From: Otatea glauca
Lineage: Eukaryota > Streptophyta > Magnoliopsida > Poales > Poaceae
Length of the DNA: 64,000 bases
Direction of reading: 5' to 3'
Assembly (NCBI GenBank): GCA_036346275.1
Contig: CM070719.1
Coordinates: forward strand, 19,447,185 to 19,511,184
Shown: positions 20,276-32,690 of the stretch, one piece after another
Numbering within the stretch: the first letter of the stretch is position 1
Layout of the letters: each line of letters begins with the position of its first letter
Notes under the pieces: model-generated
Databases searched by the model: none
Told to the model about the DNA's origin: nothing
The model's input: only the letters and a program-made list of their open reading frames with translations
Position numbers and translations under genes: made by a program

Positions 20276-22583
20276 ATGGACCATAATGAATGGATGTATA
20301 AGAAAAGCCGTGTGAGTGCTGAATTTCAGAGGGGTGTTAAGGAGTTCAAAAAAATTGCAGAAGAAGATATGGTGAAGAGGGGTGTAAACTACATGTATTG
20401 TCATTGCTTTGATTGCACCAATCTCAGGAGATTTAACAACTCAGCTCAAATTGAAGATCACTTGATTCGATGTGACTTTGTGTGAAATTACACGTGTTGG
20501 ATCCTTCATGGGGAGACAAGTATTACACATCCACTATGCAACGAAGACATGCTGGAACCCGATCACGAGTTGTAGCGTGATATTTTTGAGGAGGATAATT
20601 TAGAGCAAATGTTGCGGGATGTGGAGGGAAATTACACGGAAAGAGAGTTTGAAAAGTTTAAAAGCTTGATGGAAGACGATGCCAAACCGTTGTTCTCAGG
20701 TTGAAAGCAGAACACACCAAGTTGGATTTGGTCCTTGAATTGTTCGAACTGAAGGCAAAACACCGTTGGACAGATACAAGTTTCAATGCACTTTTAGTTC
20801 TTGTATCGAATGTGCTTTCGGAGGGAAACGAGTTGCCCACAAGCATTTATGAAGCGAAGAAGCTACTATGTTCCACGGGAATGGAAATAGAAAGGATACA
20901 TGCATGTCTAAATGATTGCATCTTGTACTATAACGCGCATAAGGAATTACACGTTTGTCCTGTTTGTGGTGTACCCATTTCAAACAAAAGAAGAAGCGAA
21001 ATGACAAGAAGCTAAGAGCCAAGATGACAATGGTGAAGAGATCAACAAAGGGGCACCGGCCAAGGTATTGTGGTACTTGCCCATCATTCCCCATTTGGAG
21101 TGGTTGTGTGCAAATCCCAAAGATGCAAAATTGTTGCGTTGACATTATGAATCTCAAAAGGAAGGTGGCAAGTTAAGATTGGTTCAATGGAGAAACATTG
21201 ATTGGAAACATATGGAGTTTGGTGCCAAGATGAGGAACATAAGATTTGGATTAAGTACCGATGGAATGAATCCGTTTGGTAATATGAGCAGTCACCACAA
21301 CACTTGGCTAGTTCTATTGTGTACCTACAATCTCCCTCCCTGGTTTTGCATGAAGCGGAAGTATATTATGATGTTGTTGCTAATCATAGGATCCAAACAA
21401 CCGGGAAATGATATTGATGTGTACCTAGCACCGTTGATTGAGGATTTGGTAAAATTGTGGAACCAGGGGGTCGAGGTGTGGGATAAATACAAAAGAGAGA
21501 ACCTTACTCTAAGGGCAATGATATTTTGCACCATAAATGATTTTCTTGCCCTTAGTAATTTGGCGGGATACAGCAGCACAAAGGGAACCGAAGCGTGTCC
21601 TATTTGTGAAGAGGGGACTAAGAGGTTGTAGCTGTCGAATTCCAAGAAAACTATGTACATAGTTCACCGTAGGTTTTTACCTCGAAGAAATCGAAACCGT
21701 AAGATGGATGACAAATTTGATTGAAAGAGGGAAGTTCGTTTGGCCCCGTAGCCTATGAGTGAAATGCAAGTATATTCACGTGTGCAGGATATCGATGTTC
21801 AATATGGAAAGATCCATAAATTTGTTCATCCTAGGACCATTTGGATGAATATATCGATATTTTGGGACTTAACATAGTGGAAGAAGTTAGATGTCCGGAT
21901 TGTATTGATGTCATTCAAGTTGAGAAGAATGTCTAGGACAATTTGGTTAGTATCCTGATAAACATACCTGGGAAGACCAAGGATGTTATGAATGCTCGCT
22001 GTATGAATGCTCGCCGTGCCATGGCCTACATGGGAATCAGGCCAAAGCTAGCTATGATAGAGGAGGATGGAAAAGATCCATACATCCCCATCGCATGCTA
22101 CACCTTGTTCAAGAAGGAGAAAGAAGACCTTTGCAAGTGTCTCCAAGGTATTAAAGTTCTATCGGAATACTCAGCAAACATTAAGAAGCTTGTGTCCATG
22201 GATGATTTGAAGTTGCTTCGTATGAAGTCCCACGACTATCATGTCTTGATGACCCAAATGCTCTCTAGCAATCAGAAATATTCTTACAGAGGATGTTATG
22301 TTGGCAATTACGAAGCTATGTTATTTCTTCAATGCAATTTGTTGCAAGATTATTGATCTCGATGTACTAGAAAACATACATGGTGAGCTGGTGCAGACCT
22401 TATGTCAGCTTGAGATGCATTTCCCACGTCGTTCTTCGACGTTATGGTTCACCTTGTTGTTCACCTTGTTAGAGAGATTAATATATGTGGACCCACATTT
22501 CTATGTTACATGTATCCGTTCGAGAGGTACATGGGTAAATTAAAGTCACACGTGAGGAATCGGTCGAAGCCTAAAGGTAGTAT
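20276..22583 (+). pseudogene. tnp2: CACTA transposase tnp2, 5' part
   Basis: The ATG at 20276 follows an acceptor-like TTTAATTGCAG, and starts MDHNEWMYKKSRVSAEFQRG, the Transposase-associated domain with its Cys/His pattern (YCHCFDC, CDFV). The frame 20701-21015 gives ELFELKAKHRWTDTSFNALL and a CPVCG zinc pair. At 21179-21631 lies the tnp2 core: STDGMNPFGNMSSHHNTWLV (a candidate catalytic Asp), GSKQPGNDIDVYLAPLIEDL, and ACPICEEGT. A DUF4218 stretch follows from about 22000 (KLVSMDDLKLLRMKSHDYH) to about 22575, in two frames. Several stops and at least three frameshifts make this a pseudogene even without the nest. The gene is cut at 22583 by element A, and the reading resumes at 60721. Confidence 0.85.
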
Positions 22584-24240
22584 TGCAACGACCCCCATTT
22601 TTACATAAATGAAAAAATGGAAATCTAATGTGCAAACAGTACTAGTCCCATGATCAGTAGCTAGTACGCACATGTTCAACAATTGGAATCACAACCATAC
22701 AACAATTATTAAAGCAAAAACTATTATACAAAGAAAATCTTACAACACAGAGCAAATAGCAGCAAAAGAAGCAAAGTCTTGTAGTGTGCCCATCCAATCC
22801 GCAGGCAACTGACAAGGCATAATCCCTAGAAAGATCACGTCGATAAACTCCCGCAACCTACGACGGAAAGATAACTTCGAAGCATCGCTAACTTTTCCAC
22901 GTAAAAGCAACATATTAAGCAAGGGTGAGTACTTTACGTACTCCGCAAGACTTTAGGAAAACCTGTAATATATGCAGGACATTTCAAAGAAAAGGCTTCT
23001 ACGATTAATTTGCATAAAGCAAAATTGAAATTGTAAATCATGTTATTTGTAAACGGAATATGTAAAAGCATATTTGACTGATATGAAATAATTAAAGCAT
23101 AAGTAATACTCACAGCCCTTCGCGAGCATCGAATAATCCAGATAATGAAATCCAACAATGTTGGGCCTTTGACATAAAGACAGCTGCTAAACAGGTTTCA
23201 AACCAAAACCCATTTTCAGAAAATATCAAAACATTTAACTAGTGCAAGTTCACCAAGTTTCCCATGATCGAGGGGACGGCTAATCAATGAGATTTACACT
23301 CTACAGAGGTGTACAACTTTACCCACAAGTCATGAACTTTTCTTTTTGCCGCATGTTTCACGCACCTTTGGCGTGTGGCCAGAATGTTCATGATGAAAAC
23401 CTTTACATTACCTAGGTTAACTTTGCACCAGCCCGAGACGTTAAACCCTCGCCATAGAAACAGAAACACGCACCCAAGACCCGGATCCATTCACACAACA
23501 CCCAACACACCGTTTCTGTTCATGGCAAGGCGTACACCGTTGCATTGGTGTGTAGAAAGCCCTACAAGCAGACTTGAAAAGGAATACCTGTGCAATCTCC
23601 CTCCTTCCATAAATGCAAAGTAAAACTAGATAACTTAATTGGTTTCAGGCTGCCCCATCCCAACACTTATGGTTGTACGGATTATCTTGGATCATACAAC
23701 ACTATGTTCGGTCCTTAATCCGACATGGCTTCACCCTACACTACGTGCAAGTCCATCTGCACATTCGGCTATTGCCAATAATCGCCCACATCAAAACCAT
23801 AGTTTTATTTTTGGATTTTTAATCAAAATACCCATAACCAACAATGTCATATCCAACATTTTCCATTTCTCAAGAAACAATTTTGATCTCATCATCTACC
23901 TCACTGGTTCTAAAGCATGGCTAAGCATGGTTAAAATATAATCGCATATAGCAATGATAACATTAAGTAATGTCTATCCTTAATCTGTGGTTATCAAGGT
24001 TCACATATCCATACTTATCAAGGAGGTTTCATGAGACAACAGGTATAACTACGAGTACCACAAAATAGCAAGTTTAGACGAGATATTCTACGGGTTGTCG
24101 AAAAGGCTTAAGTATTTCTAAAATCTACGCGACAAAGGTTCAGGCTCTGATTTAAGTTTGTGACTGCACCTTATGGGATTATTTAACCATTTTTCAGGCA
24201 TTATTAGGGGATGACTCTAAGAGTGTTTTAAAGTTGTTTC

Positions 24241-25600
24241 TGTTAGTGCTATACCCTTGAGGCAATCATTTAGATGATTGTAACATGACTATGTTTATGA
24301 ATAATAATATGATTATTGGTCCAATGAATGTATATCATTGTATTGATCAACAAGTATGTGACTTGCTTATGAAGCTCTTTACTTATTGATATAATTCGAT
24401 AAATATCTCTGATCGGATATCATCATATAGGACAACGATGAATAGATCAGCACATGTAGTGATCGATGATCATGCTTCATAGATCATGGGATATAGAGAT
24501 ATCATCTATACATTGTGGACGCATGTTGAAGAACATGGGTTAGATAGACCCGCAATTGGACACTGCGAGAATGTTTCATTCTTATGTGTCATCAGTGTAT
24601 CTCATACCTAGTGATGTATGATCCTTAGACCTGAGATTGTCATATTCCCTACATGTATAATAGTTTTCCTTGGGGCTATCAAACACTAATTCCTAACCGG
24701 ATAGTTATAAAGGTAGCTTTCATGTTTACTATGAAACGTGCAGAGGGAAGTGAGCAGTCAAGATGGAATTTGCCACTCCAACGAAACGGAGATATATGAC
24801 AAGACCACTCGTGTGATATGATTAAGGAAGTGCATGGCCATGCCGTGATTGAGGAGTCAATCACATCTTATTAATATATCACGGATACGAGAGATGGATT
24901 GAATCATCAAAGGATGACATACTTCTCGCCTTGAGTTCAATCTTCATATACTTGGCAAAGGGATTATTACATGAGTACTTATGATAGGTTCTGTCCGATT
25001 TGATCATAGTATGTTTGGGAGTTGGCATACTTTGCAAGGAGCCGCTACCAACTATTGGATTGAAAAGGAGTTTTTCAATCCATGTCCAAACGTCGTGAAC
25101 CTCTGGGTCACACACTTAATGGTGGGGCGCATTAATTTGGATTGGATCCATAATTAATGGACATCTTGGGTTTAGCACGATGGGCCTTGGTTTAGGGTTT
25201 CATCTCGTGGCTATATAAGGAGGGAGGAGGGTGGGCGCGGTGTGCTTTCCCACGGTTTAGAAGTGATTCACTCGAAACCCTAGCCTCCTCTTCTCGTTGC
25301 CCCTGCCGAGCGACCAGGTGCTTGCACACCGACGCACGACGTTCCATCCCTGGACGTGTGGACTACTGCGGTGATGCTGCTGCAACTGCGGCGTGGGAGG
25401 ACGATCCACGGCGAGGCGAGGACGATCCGCTCCATCGACGCAATGACTGCGGCGAGGACGATCCACTACATCAACGCGCGAAGGATTCCGCAACTGCACA
25501 TCTAGTGGTAATCTTACCTGTGATCCCCTTCTTGCGAGTAGCTTTCTTGTTACGCGGTAGATTTTTTTTGTGCTAGTGTAGCATATCGCGTTCCTCTTTA
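24241..25600 (+). repeat. Element B 5' LTR
   Basis: Begins TGTTAGTGCT. A TATA box CTATATAAGG lies at 25211-25220, followed by a GC-rich transcribed part. The terminal dinucleotide is TA, where the 3' LTR has CA. Confidence 0.95.
25211..25220 (+). promoter_or_regulatory. TATA box of element B 5' LTR
   Basis: CTATATAAGG is a canonical plant TATA box and is preserved at the matching place in the 3' LTR (32303-32312). Transcription would start about 30 bp downstream. Confidence 0.65.
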
Positions 25601-25601
25601 G

Positions 25602-25613
25602 TGGTATCAGAGC
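25602..25613 (+). promoter_or_regulatory. Primer-binding site of element B
   Basis: TGGTATCAGAGC one base after the LTR is an exact complement of the plant initiator tRNA-Met 3' end. Confidence 0.9.
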
Positions 25614-25760
25614 CATCTCGTATAGTTTTGTGATCTGGATGTTGCACATATGATGTGTGAGGTTAGTAGATTGGATCTATTACATGTTCAGCCGGTTCAT
25701 GTGATGAATTGGTGACGGCAGCCATCGATGAGATCGATCGGTTTAGGGTTTGAGGAAAGT

Positions 25761-26237
25761 GCAAACCGACTCAATCTTGATTTGGGTGAGTCCGTTCATG
25801 GTACGACGTTACCCTTACCGGTCGGGTTACCGCCATCAGGGTTTCTGAAACGTATCGATATGGGACCAAGCCAATCAGATTGAGTTGGATTGGGTCAATC
25901 TAGTTGATCCATGGTAAGCGCAAACCAATTCAATATTGATTTGGGTGAGTCCGTTTATGGTACGACGTTACCCTTACCGGTCGGGTTACCGCCATCAGGG
26001 TTTCTGAAACGTATCGATATGGGACCAAGCCAATCAGATTGAGTTGGATTGGGTCAATCTAGTTGATCCATGGTAAGCGCAAACCAATTCAATATTGATT
26101 TGGGTGAGTCCGTTCATGGTACGACGTTACCCTTACCGGTCGGGTTACCGCCATCAGGGTTTCTGAAACGTATCCATATGGGACCAAGCCAATCAGATTA
26201 GATCAGATTGGGTCAATTTGGTTGATCCGTGGAAATT
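25761..26237. repeat. Three tandem 159-bp repeats in the element B leader
   Basis: The unit beginning GCAAACC(G/A)A(C/T)TCAAT starts at 25761, 25920 and 26079, an exact 159-bp period. Units share GTACGACGTTACCCTTACCG and GGTTTCTGAAACGTATC. No stop-free frame spans them, so this is an untranslated-leader expansion. Confidence 0.95.
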
Positions 26238-27370
26238 TTGAGGTGTTTTCCTTTAACAGAAAACATGCCTCTAAAATTTTTTTCCAAGGACCGCCACCAG
26301 GGGCGCTGCCCCTCGGACCCCGGAGTCGTAGTGTTGCTTTTGTTTAACTCGTTTTTGCAGGGAATTATGTGAAATAGTATGGCCTATGTGTATGTGATGC
26401 ATGTAATTTCCACATGGCCTGCGTGCCATGTCAAGCCATAAGGCTATTTAAATTGTATAACGACCTGCGTGTCGACTTGTGATGCTTCAAACCCTCATGT
26501 AAAATTCATTATCAAAAGTTGTAAGGTGTTGCATCCATAATGATGAAGACGATGGTATCAAGCAAGGTGGCTAGGTGAACAAATCAAGCAAGGTGGCAAG
26601 GTGAACAAACAAGCATCATGATGGAGCTCTTAATGCTAAGGGCCATGCTATTTCACAACTTATTTTGATTTTCTGTGGATGTGTGTTTAATCCTTGCTAT
26701 TTTCTTTATGCTCATTGCATGTGATGCCATGTTCTTAGTAGATTTTGTTCATCCCTATAGTTAAAATTTTAAATCAAAATGTTCATCCAATTGTTGCACC
26801 TATCAAGAATTTAGATCGTTATTGATATGACTGCCAAAGTAGTATATCAATGGCTATCTTAATAGATGATAGGGATGTGTTGGACACATCACGCATAACA
26901 ATGGTAGATTTAATCAAGCTATCAAAACGGTTTTGGGCTTGAGGACATAAGTGGTTGGGATTTGATTTGATAATGAAGGAACCTATACAAGACAATTGGT
27001 GTCTAGGAAAACACACATGAGGCGGGTTTCTTAATTGGCACCGAATACGGAAGTGCTCCCTCCTCATGTGAGCCCTAGGGGTAGGTTGACCTGGCCATGA
27101 GTCAAGTTGACGGAGGCATTCATTACTTGTTTTCATACTCAACAAACAAGAGTTACATAAGATGTAATTAGCAAAGGTGTTGCTTACCTATGTCATTACA
27201 TTTCTAGAAGTGATGCCAAAGCTCACTAGTGTTTGATGAATATGGATCTTGAATACTCACTATGTGTCTATAAAAGGGACATAAAATAGGAGTGTCTTTT
27301 ATTAAAATGTTTAATAAAATTTTTACATAAACATAGTGCTTAGAATCTTTGCATGTTTTTGTTGTAGTTC
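26238..27370 (+). other. Element B leader, non-coding
   Basis: It contains CCGCCACCAGGGGCGCTGCC near 26291 and short AG-rich stretches (AAGCAAGGTGGCAAGGTGAA repeats at about 26556-26606). No conserved domain is seen before the probable gag start at 27371. Confidence 0.5.
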
Positions 27371-28330
27371 AATGGCACCTTCTCCTACTCCTGCTACACC
27401 GGTTTTGCTTTGAGATCAGTTTTGGAAAGGAAAAACTTAATGGAACTAATTTTGTTGATTGGTATCGCAACTTTGAGAATTGTTCTCAAGCATGAAAAGA
27501 AGGACTACGTTCTAGAGAATCCAATTCTGATGAACCGACCGAAAATGCTCCTCGCAATTTGAAGGTTGAATATGAAAAGCATGTTAATGCTTCAGAGAGT
27601 CACTGTCTCATGCTAGTCACCATGGACTCGAGCTCCAAAAGCAATATGAGGACCAGGATGCTTACAACATGATTGTGGGCTTGAAGGGCATGTTTGGGAA
27701 TCAAGCAAGAGCTGAGAGCTATGGTATCTCAAAGCTTTTATTTGCTTGTAAGTTGGTGTCAAGGCGATCCGATCGACCCTCATGTGATCAAGATGATTGG
27801 TTACATTGGGAGATTGGAAAAACTTGAGTTTCCCCTTAGCCTCGGTTTGGCCACAGATGTTATTCTCCAGTCTCTACCTCAGAGCTTTGAGCCATTCATT
27901 ATGAATTTTCATATGAATAGCATGGAGAAGAGCCTAACCGAGCTACATGGGATGCTCAAGGCTGCCGAGGAAAGCATTAAGAAAAAACCCAATCATGTGA
28001 TGATGGTTCAAAAAACAAGCGCATTCAAAAGAGGAAGGCTAAGGTGGGGAACAGGGAAAGAGCAAGGGCAAGGGCAAGGGAAAGGCTCAAGATGAGATCG
28101 CAAGCCTCAAAAATAAGCGTCAGAAGCTTAAAGTTGGCCCTCAACCTGATACCCAATGCTTCTATTGCAAGAAATCAGGACATTGGAAATGGAACTGCGA
28201 AAAGTACCTGGCAGATAAGAAGAATGGAAATGTGGTTTCCACTTGGTATTAATGTTATAGAAATTAATCTTGCTACTTCTTCACTCACTCATGGGTATAT
28301 GATACTGGTTCGGTTGCTCACATTTGCAAT
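27371..28330 (+). pseudogene. gag: Copia gag with CCHC knuckle, degenerate
   Basis: The likely start ATGGCACCTTCTCC at 27371 is followed by stops and frameshifts. Recognisable pieces are LNGTNFVDWYRNFEN, then (from 27694) KLEFPLSLGLATDVILQSLP, SFEPFIMNFHMNSMEKSLTE and LHGMLKAAEESIKK, matching the Copia gag (UBN2-type) fold, a Lys/Gly/Gln-rich linker, and CFYCKKSGHWKWNC (about 28158-28199), a CX2CX4HX4C zinc knuckle. The protease motif WVYDTGSVAHIC lies at about 28290-28325. The particle-forming product could not be made from this copy. Confidence 0.8.
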
Positions 28331-31315
28331 TCGATCACGGTGATAAAGTAGAGACTTGGCAAAAGGAGAAGTGGATCTTGGCGTGGGGAATAAAGCAAGA
28401 GTTCTTGGTCTTCTTTGTTGGCACATACCCATTGCATTTGCCTTGAGATTAGTTTTAGAACTAAATAATTGTTATTTTGTTCCATCTTTGAGTAGAAACA
28501 TTATTTCATCTTCTTGTTTGGAACATGAAGGTTATGATTTCATAATAAAGAACTTTGTTTGTTCAATATTTTTGAATGATATGTATTATGGTCGTTGCCC
28601 CATGGTGGATGGGTTGTGCGTCCTTGAACTCGAAGAGAAACACATCTATAACATTAATGTAAAAGGCATCGGCCTAATGATTTGAACCCTACCTTTTTAT
28701 GGCATTGTCGCTAGGTCATATAAATGAGAAGCACATGAAGAAGCTCCATGGTGATGGACTTCTAACCTCATTTGATTTTGAATCATTTGAAACATGTGAA
28801 TCTTGTTTACTTGGCAAGATGACAAAAGCCCCTTTCACTGATTTTAGTGAGAGAGCGAGTGAGTTATTGGCCCTAGTACATACGGATGTATGTGGACCAA
28901 TGAGCTCATTCGCTAGGGGTGGGTTTGATGCTTTGTAACTTTTACTGATTGACTTTAGTAGATATGGATATATCTATTTAATGAGGCATAAATCTGAAAC
29001 TTTTGAAAGGTTCAAAGAGTTTCAAAATGAAGTACAAAATCAACTTGGCAAATCAATAAAACACTTACGATCAGATCGTGGTGGCGAATACTTGAGCCAA
29101 GAGTTTGGTGATCATCTAAAGCAATGTGGAATCGTTCTGCAACTTACTCGGCAGGAACGCCTCAATGGAAAGGCGTGTCCGAACGACGAAACTGAACTTT
29201 ATTAGATATGGTTCGGTCAATGATGAGCCAAACAGATCTGCCATTATCCTTCTGGGGTTTCGCTTTAGAGACAGCTGCGTTCACTTTGAATAGGGTCCTA
29301 TCAAAATCCGTTGAGAAGACGCCATATGAGATATGGACTGGGAGAAGTCCCATGTTGTCATTTCTCAAGATATGGGGATGTGAGGCTTATGTAAAACGCG
29401 TTTACAATCGATAAACTCCCACCTAAATCGGAAAAATGCTTTTTGTGGGGTATCCTAAAGAAACAAAAGGATATTACTTTTACAAAAGAAACGAGAACAA
29501 AGTTTTTGTTGCTCGAAATGGTGTCTTTTTGGAGAAAGAGTTTCTTTCAAAAGAATTCAGTAGGAGTGATGTGTATCTTGATGAAGTTCGAGAATCACAT
29601 GAATATGTTCAAGCTACCACTGAACCTTCACAAGATGTACAAAGTGTTGTACAACCTATGGAAGAGACTCCAGCCCCACATAGGTCGGGGAGGCCACGCC
29701 ATGTACCTATAAGATATGGGAATGACATATTATTGTTGGACAATGATGAGCCCACGACTTATGAAGAAGCAATAATGGACCCAAACTCCGAAAAATGGCT
29801 TGAAGCCATGAGATCCGAAATTCAATCCATGCATGACAATCAAGTTTGGAACTTGGTCGATTCTCCTGATGGTGTAAAAACCATTGAATGCAAATGGATT
29901 TTCAAGAAGAAGATAGACGTAGATGGAAATGTTCAGATCTATAAGGCATGGTTGGTGGCAAAGGGTTTCAAACAAGTTCAAGGAGTTGACTATGATGAAA
30001 CCTTCTCACCGGTAGCCATGCTCAAGTCTGTCCGGATCATTTTAGCTATTGCTGCATATTTTGATTATGAAATATGGCAGATGGATGTCAAAACAGCCTT
30101 CCTTAATGGGAATCTTTCTGAGGATGTATACATGATACAATCTGAAGGTTTTGCTGATCCTAAATATTCTAAAAGGGTATGCAAGATTCAAAGATCCATT
30201 TATGGGTTAAAGCAAGCATCTCGGAGTTGGAATATTCGTTTTGATGAAGTAGTCAAAGGGTTTGACTTTATCAAAAATGAAGAAGAGCCTTGTGTTTACA
30301 AGAAGGCTAGTGGGAGCGCACTTGTATTTCTGATTTTGTATGTGGATGACATATTATTGATCGGGAATGATATTCCTATGCTTGAAGATGTTAAGACTTC
30401 ATTGAAAAGGAGTTTCTCAATGAAGGACTTGGGAGAAGCATGCTATATCTTGGGCATAAAAATCTATAGAGATATATCAAAAAGGTTAATTGGATTAAGT
30501 TAGGAAACGTACATTGACAAGATATTGAAAAGGTTCAATATGCATGAATCCAAGAGAGGTTTCATGCCAATGTCACATGGCATTAGTCTCTGCAAGAATC
30601 AGTGTCCTTCGACATCTGATGAGCGAGACAGGATGAGCAAGATTCCATAGCTTCTGCTATTGGGTCTATTATGTATGCCATGATCTGTACACGCCCAGAT
30701 GTCTCATATGCTCTAAGTGTCACAAGCAGATACCAAGCGGATCCTGGTGATGGTCATTGGATAGCCGTAAAAAATATCCTGAAGTACTTGAGAAGAACTA
30801 AGGGTATGTTCCTTGTTTTTGGAGGTGACGAAGATCTGGTTGTAAAGGGTTACACCGATGCAAGCTTCCAAACTGACAAAGATGATTTTCGATCACAATC
30901 CGGGTTTGTGTTTACACTTAATGGAGGAGCGATGGTGGAAGAGTTCCAAGCAAAACACGGTGGCCGACTCTACTGACGAAGTGGAGTACATTGCGGCCGG
31001 CGCAAAAGAAGCTATGTGGATTAAGAAGTTTATCACAGAGCTTGGTGTGGTCGCTAGTGCCTCTAGTCCAATGGACATCTATTGTGATAATAGTGGTGCC
31101 ATTGCACAAGCAAAAGAGCCTAAATCACATCAGAAGTCTAAACACATACTCCGGCGCTTTCACCTTATTCGCGAGATTGTGGATAGAGGTGACGTGAGAA
31201 TATGCAAAGTACATACGGAAGCCAATGTGGCCGATCTGTTGACAAAGCCACTACCACAGCCTAAGCATGAGGCACACACGAGGTCTATTGGTATTAGATA
31301 CTTAATTGATTGACT
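28331..31315 (+). pseudogene. pol: Copia pol (integrase, reverse transcriptase, RNase H), degenerate
   Basis: The GAG-pre-integrase zinc domain reads LGHINEKHMKKLHGDGLL and CESCLLGKMTKAPF (28710-28835). The integrase core shows LVHTDVCGPMSS (Asp), LRSDRGGEYLSQEFG (Asp) and, one frame over, the SERRN glutamate near 29180. The frame 29436-30503 encodes reverse transcriptase with QMDVKTAFLNG and the catalytic LYVDDILLIG (about 30335-30364). RNase H follows in two frames from 30671 (GYTDASFQTDKDD, then VADSTDEVEYIAAG and YCDNSGAIAQ). There are stops at 29203, 29412 and 30502, and frameshifts near 29150, 30650 and 30940. All domains are recognisable, so inactivation is by small lesions. Confidence 0.9.
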
Positions 31316-31333
31316 CAAGTGCAAGTGGAAGAT

Positions 31334-32690
31334 TGTTAGTGCTATGCCCTTGAGGCAATCATTTAGATGATTGTAACATGACTATGTTTATGAATAATAA
31401 TATGATTATTGGTCCAATGAATGTATATCATTGTATTGATCAACAAGTATGTGATTTGCTTATGAAGCTCTTTACTTATTGATATAATTCGATAAATATC
31501 TCTGATCGGATATCATCGTATAGGACAACGATGAATAGATCAGCACATGTAGTGATCGATGATCATGCTTCATAGATCATGGGATATAGAGATATCATCT
31601 ATACATTGTGGACGCATGTTGAAGAACATGGGTTAGATAGACCCGCAATTGGACACTGCGAGAATGTTTCATTCTTATGTGTCATCAGTGTATCCCATAC
31701 CTAGTGATGTATGTTCCTTAGACCTGAGATTGTAATATTCCCTACATGTGTAATAGTTTTCCTTGGGGCTATCAAACACTAATTCCTAACCGGATAGTTA
31801 TAAAGGTAGCTTTCATGTTTACTATGAAACGTGCAGAGGGAAGTGAGCAGTCAAGATGGAATTTGCCACTCCAATGAAACAGAGATATACGACAAGGCCA
31901 CTTGTGTGATATGATTAAGGAAGTGCATGGCCATGCCGTGATTGAGGAGTCAATCACATCTTATTAATATATCACGGATACGAGAGATGGATTGAATCAT
32001 CAAAGAATGACATACTTCTGCCTTTGCGTTCAATCTTCATATACTTGGCAAAGGGATTATTACATGAGTACTTTTGATAGGTTCATCGATTTGATCATAG
32101 TATGTTTGGGAGTTGGCATACTTTGCAAGAAGCCGCTACCAACTATTGGATTGAAAAGGAGTTTTTGAATCCATGTCCAAGCGTCGTGAACCTGCGGTCA
32201 CACACTTAATGGTGGGGCGCATTAATTTGGATTGGATCCATAATTAATGGACATCGTGGGTTTAGCACGCTGATGGGATTTGGTTTAGGTTTCTTCTCGT
32301 GGCTATATAAGGAGGGAGGAGGGTGGGCGCGGTGTGCTTTCCCACGGTTTAGAAGTGATTCACTCAAACCCTAGCCTCCTCTTCTCGTTGCCCTGCCGAA
32401 GCGACCGTGTGCTTGCACACCGACGCACGGCGTTCCATCCCTGGACGTGTGGACTACTACGGTGGCGTTCTTTGCGGCTGCGGCGTGGGAGGGCGATCCA
32501 CGGCGGCGAGGACGATCCGCTCCATCGGCGCAACGACTGCGGCGAGGACGATCCACTACATTGACGCGCGAAGGATTCCGCAACTGCGCGTCTAGTGGTA
32601 ATCTTATCTGTGATCCCCTTCTTGTGAGTAGCTTTCTGGTTACGCGGTAGATTTTTTTTGTGCTAGTGTAGCATATCGCGTTCCTCTTCA
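31334..32690 (+). repeat. Element B 3' LTR
   Basis: Preceded by CAAGTGGAAGAT, a typical Copia polypurine tract. Ends TTCCTCTTCA at 32690. Confidence 0.95.

Larger units (their letters stand above)
24241..32690 (+). mobile_element. Ty1/Copia retrotransposon (element B), 8.45 kb
   Basis: The LTRs at 24241-25600 (1360 bp) and 31334-32690 (1357 bp) both begin TGTTAGTGCTAT and end TTCCTCTT(T/C)A. The 5-bp duplication GTTTC lies at 24236-24240 and 32691-32695. A tRNA-Met primer site follows the first LTR and the purine run AAGTGGAAGAT precedes the second. The interior encodes gag, protease, integrase, reverse transcriptase and RNase H in that order, the Copia arrangement, but is broken by stops and frameshifts. 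By eye the LTRs differ at very roughly 3 percent of positions. It lies in the left LTR of element A. Confidence 0.95.

Noticed and set aside
21325..21660. Minus-strand 111-codon frame
   Set aside because: It is antisense to the tnp2 core, which has clear family motifs on the plus strand.
29730..29981. Minus-strand frame within element B
   Set aside because: Antisense shadow of the Copia reverse transcriptase.
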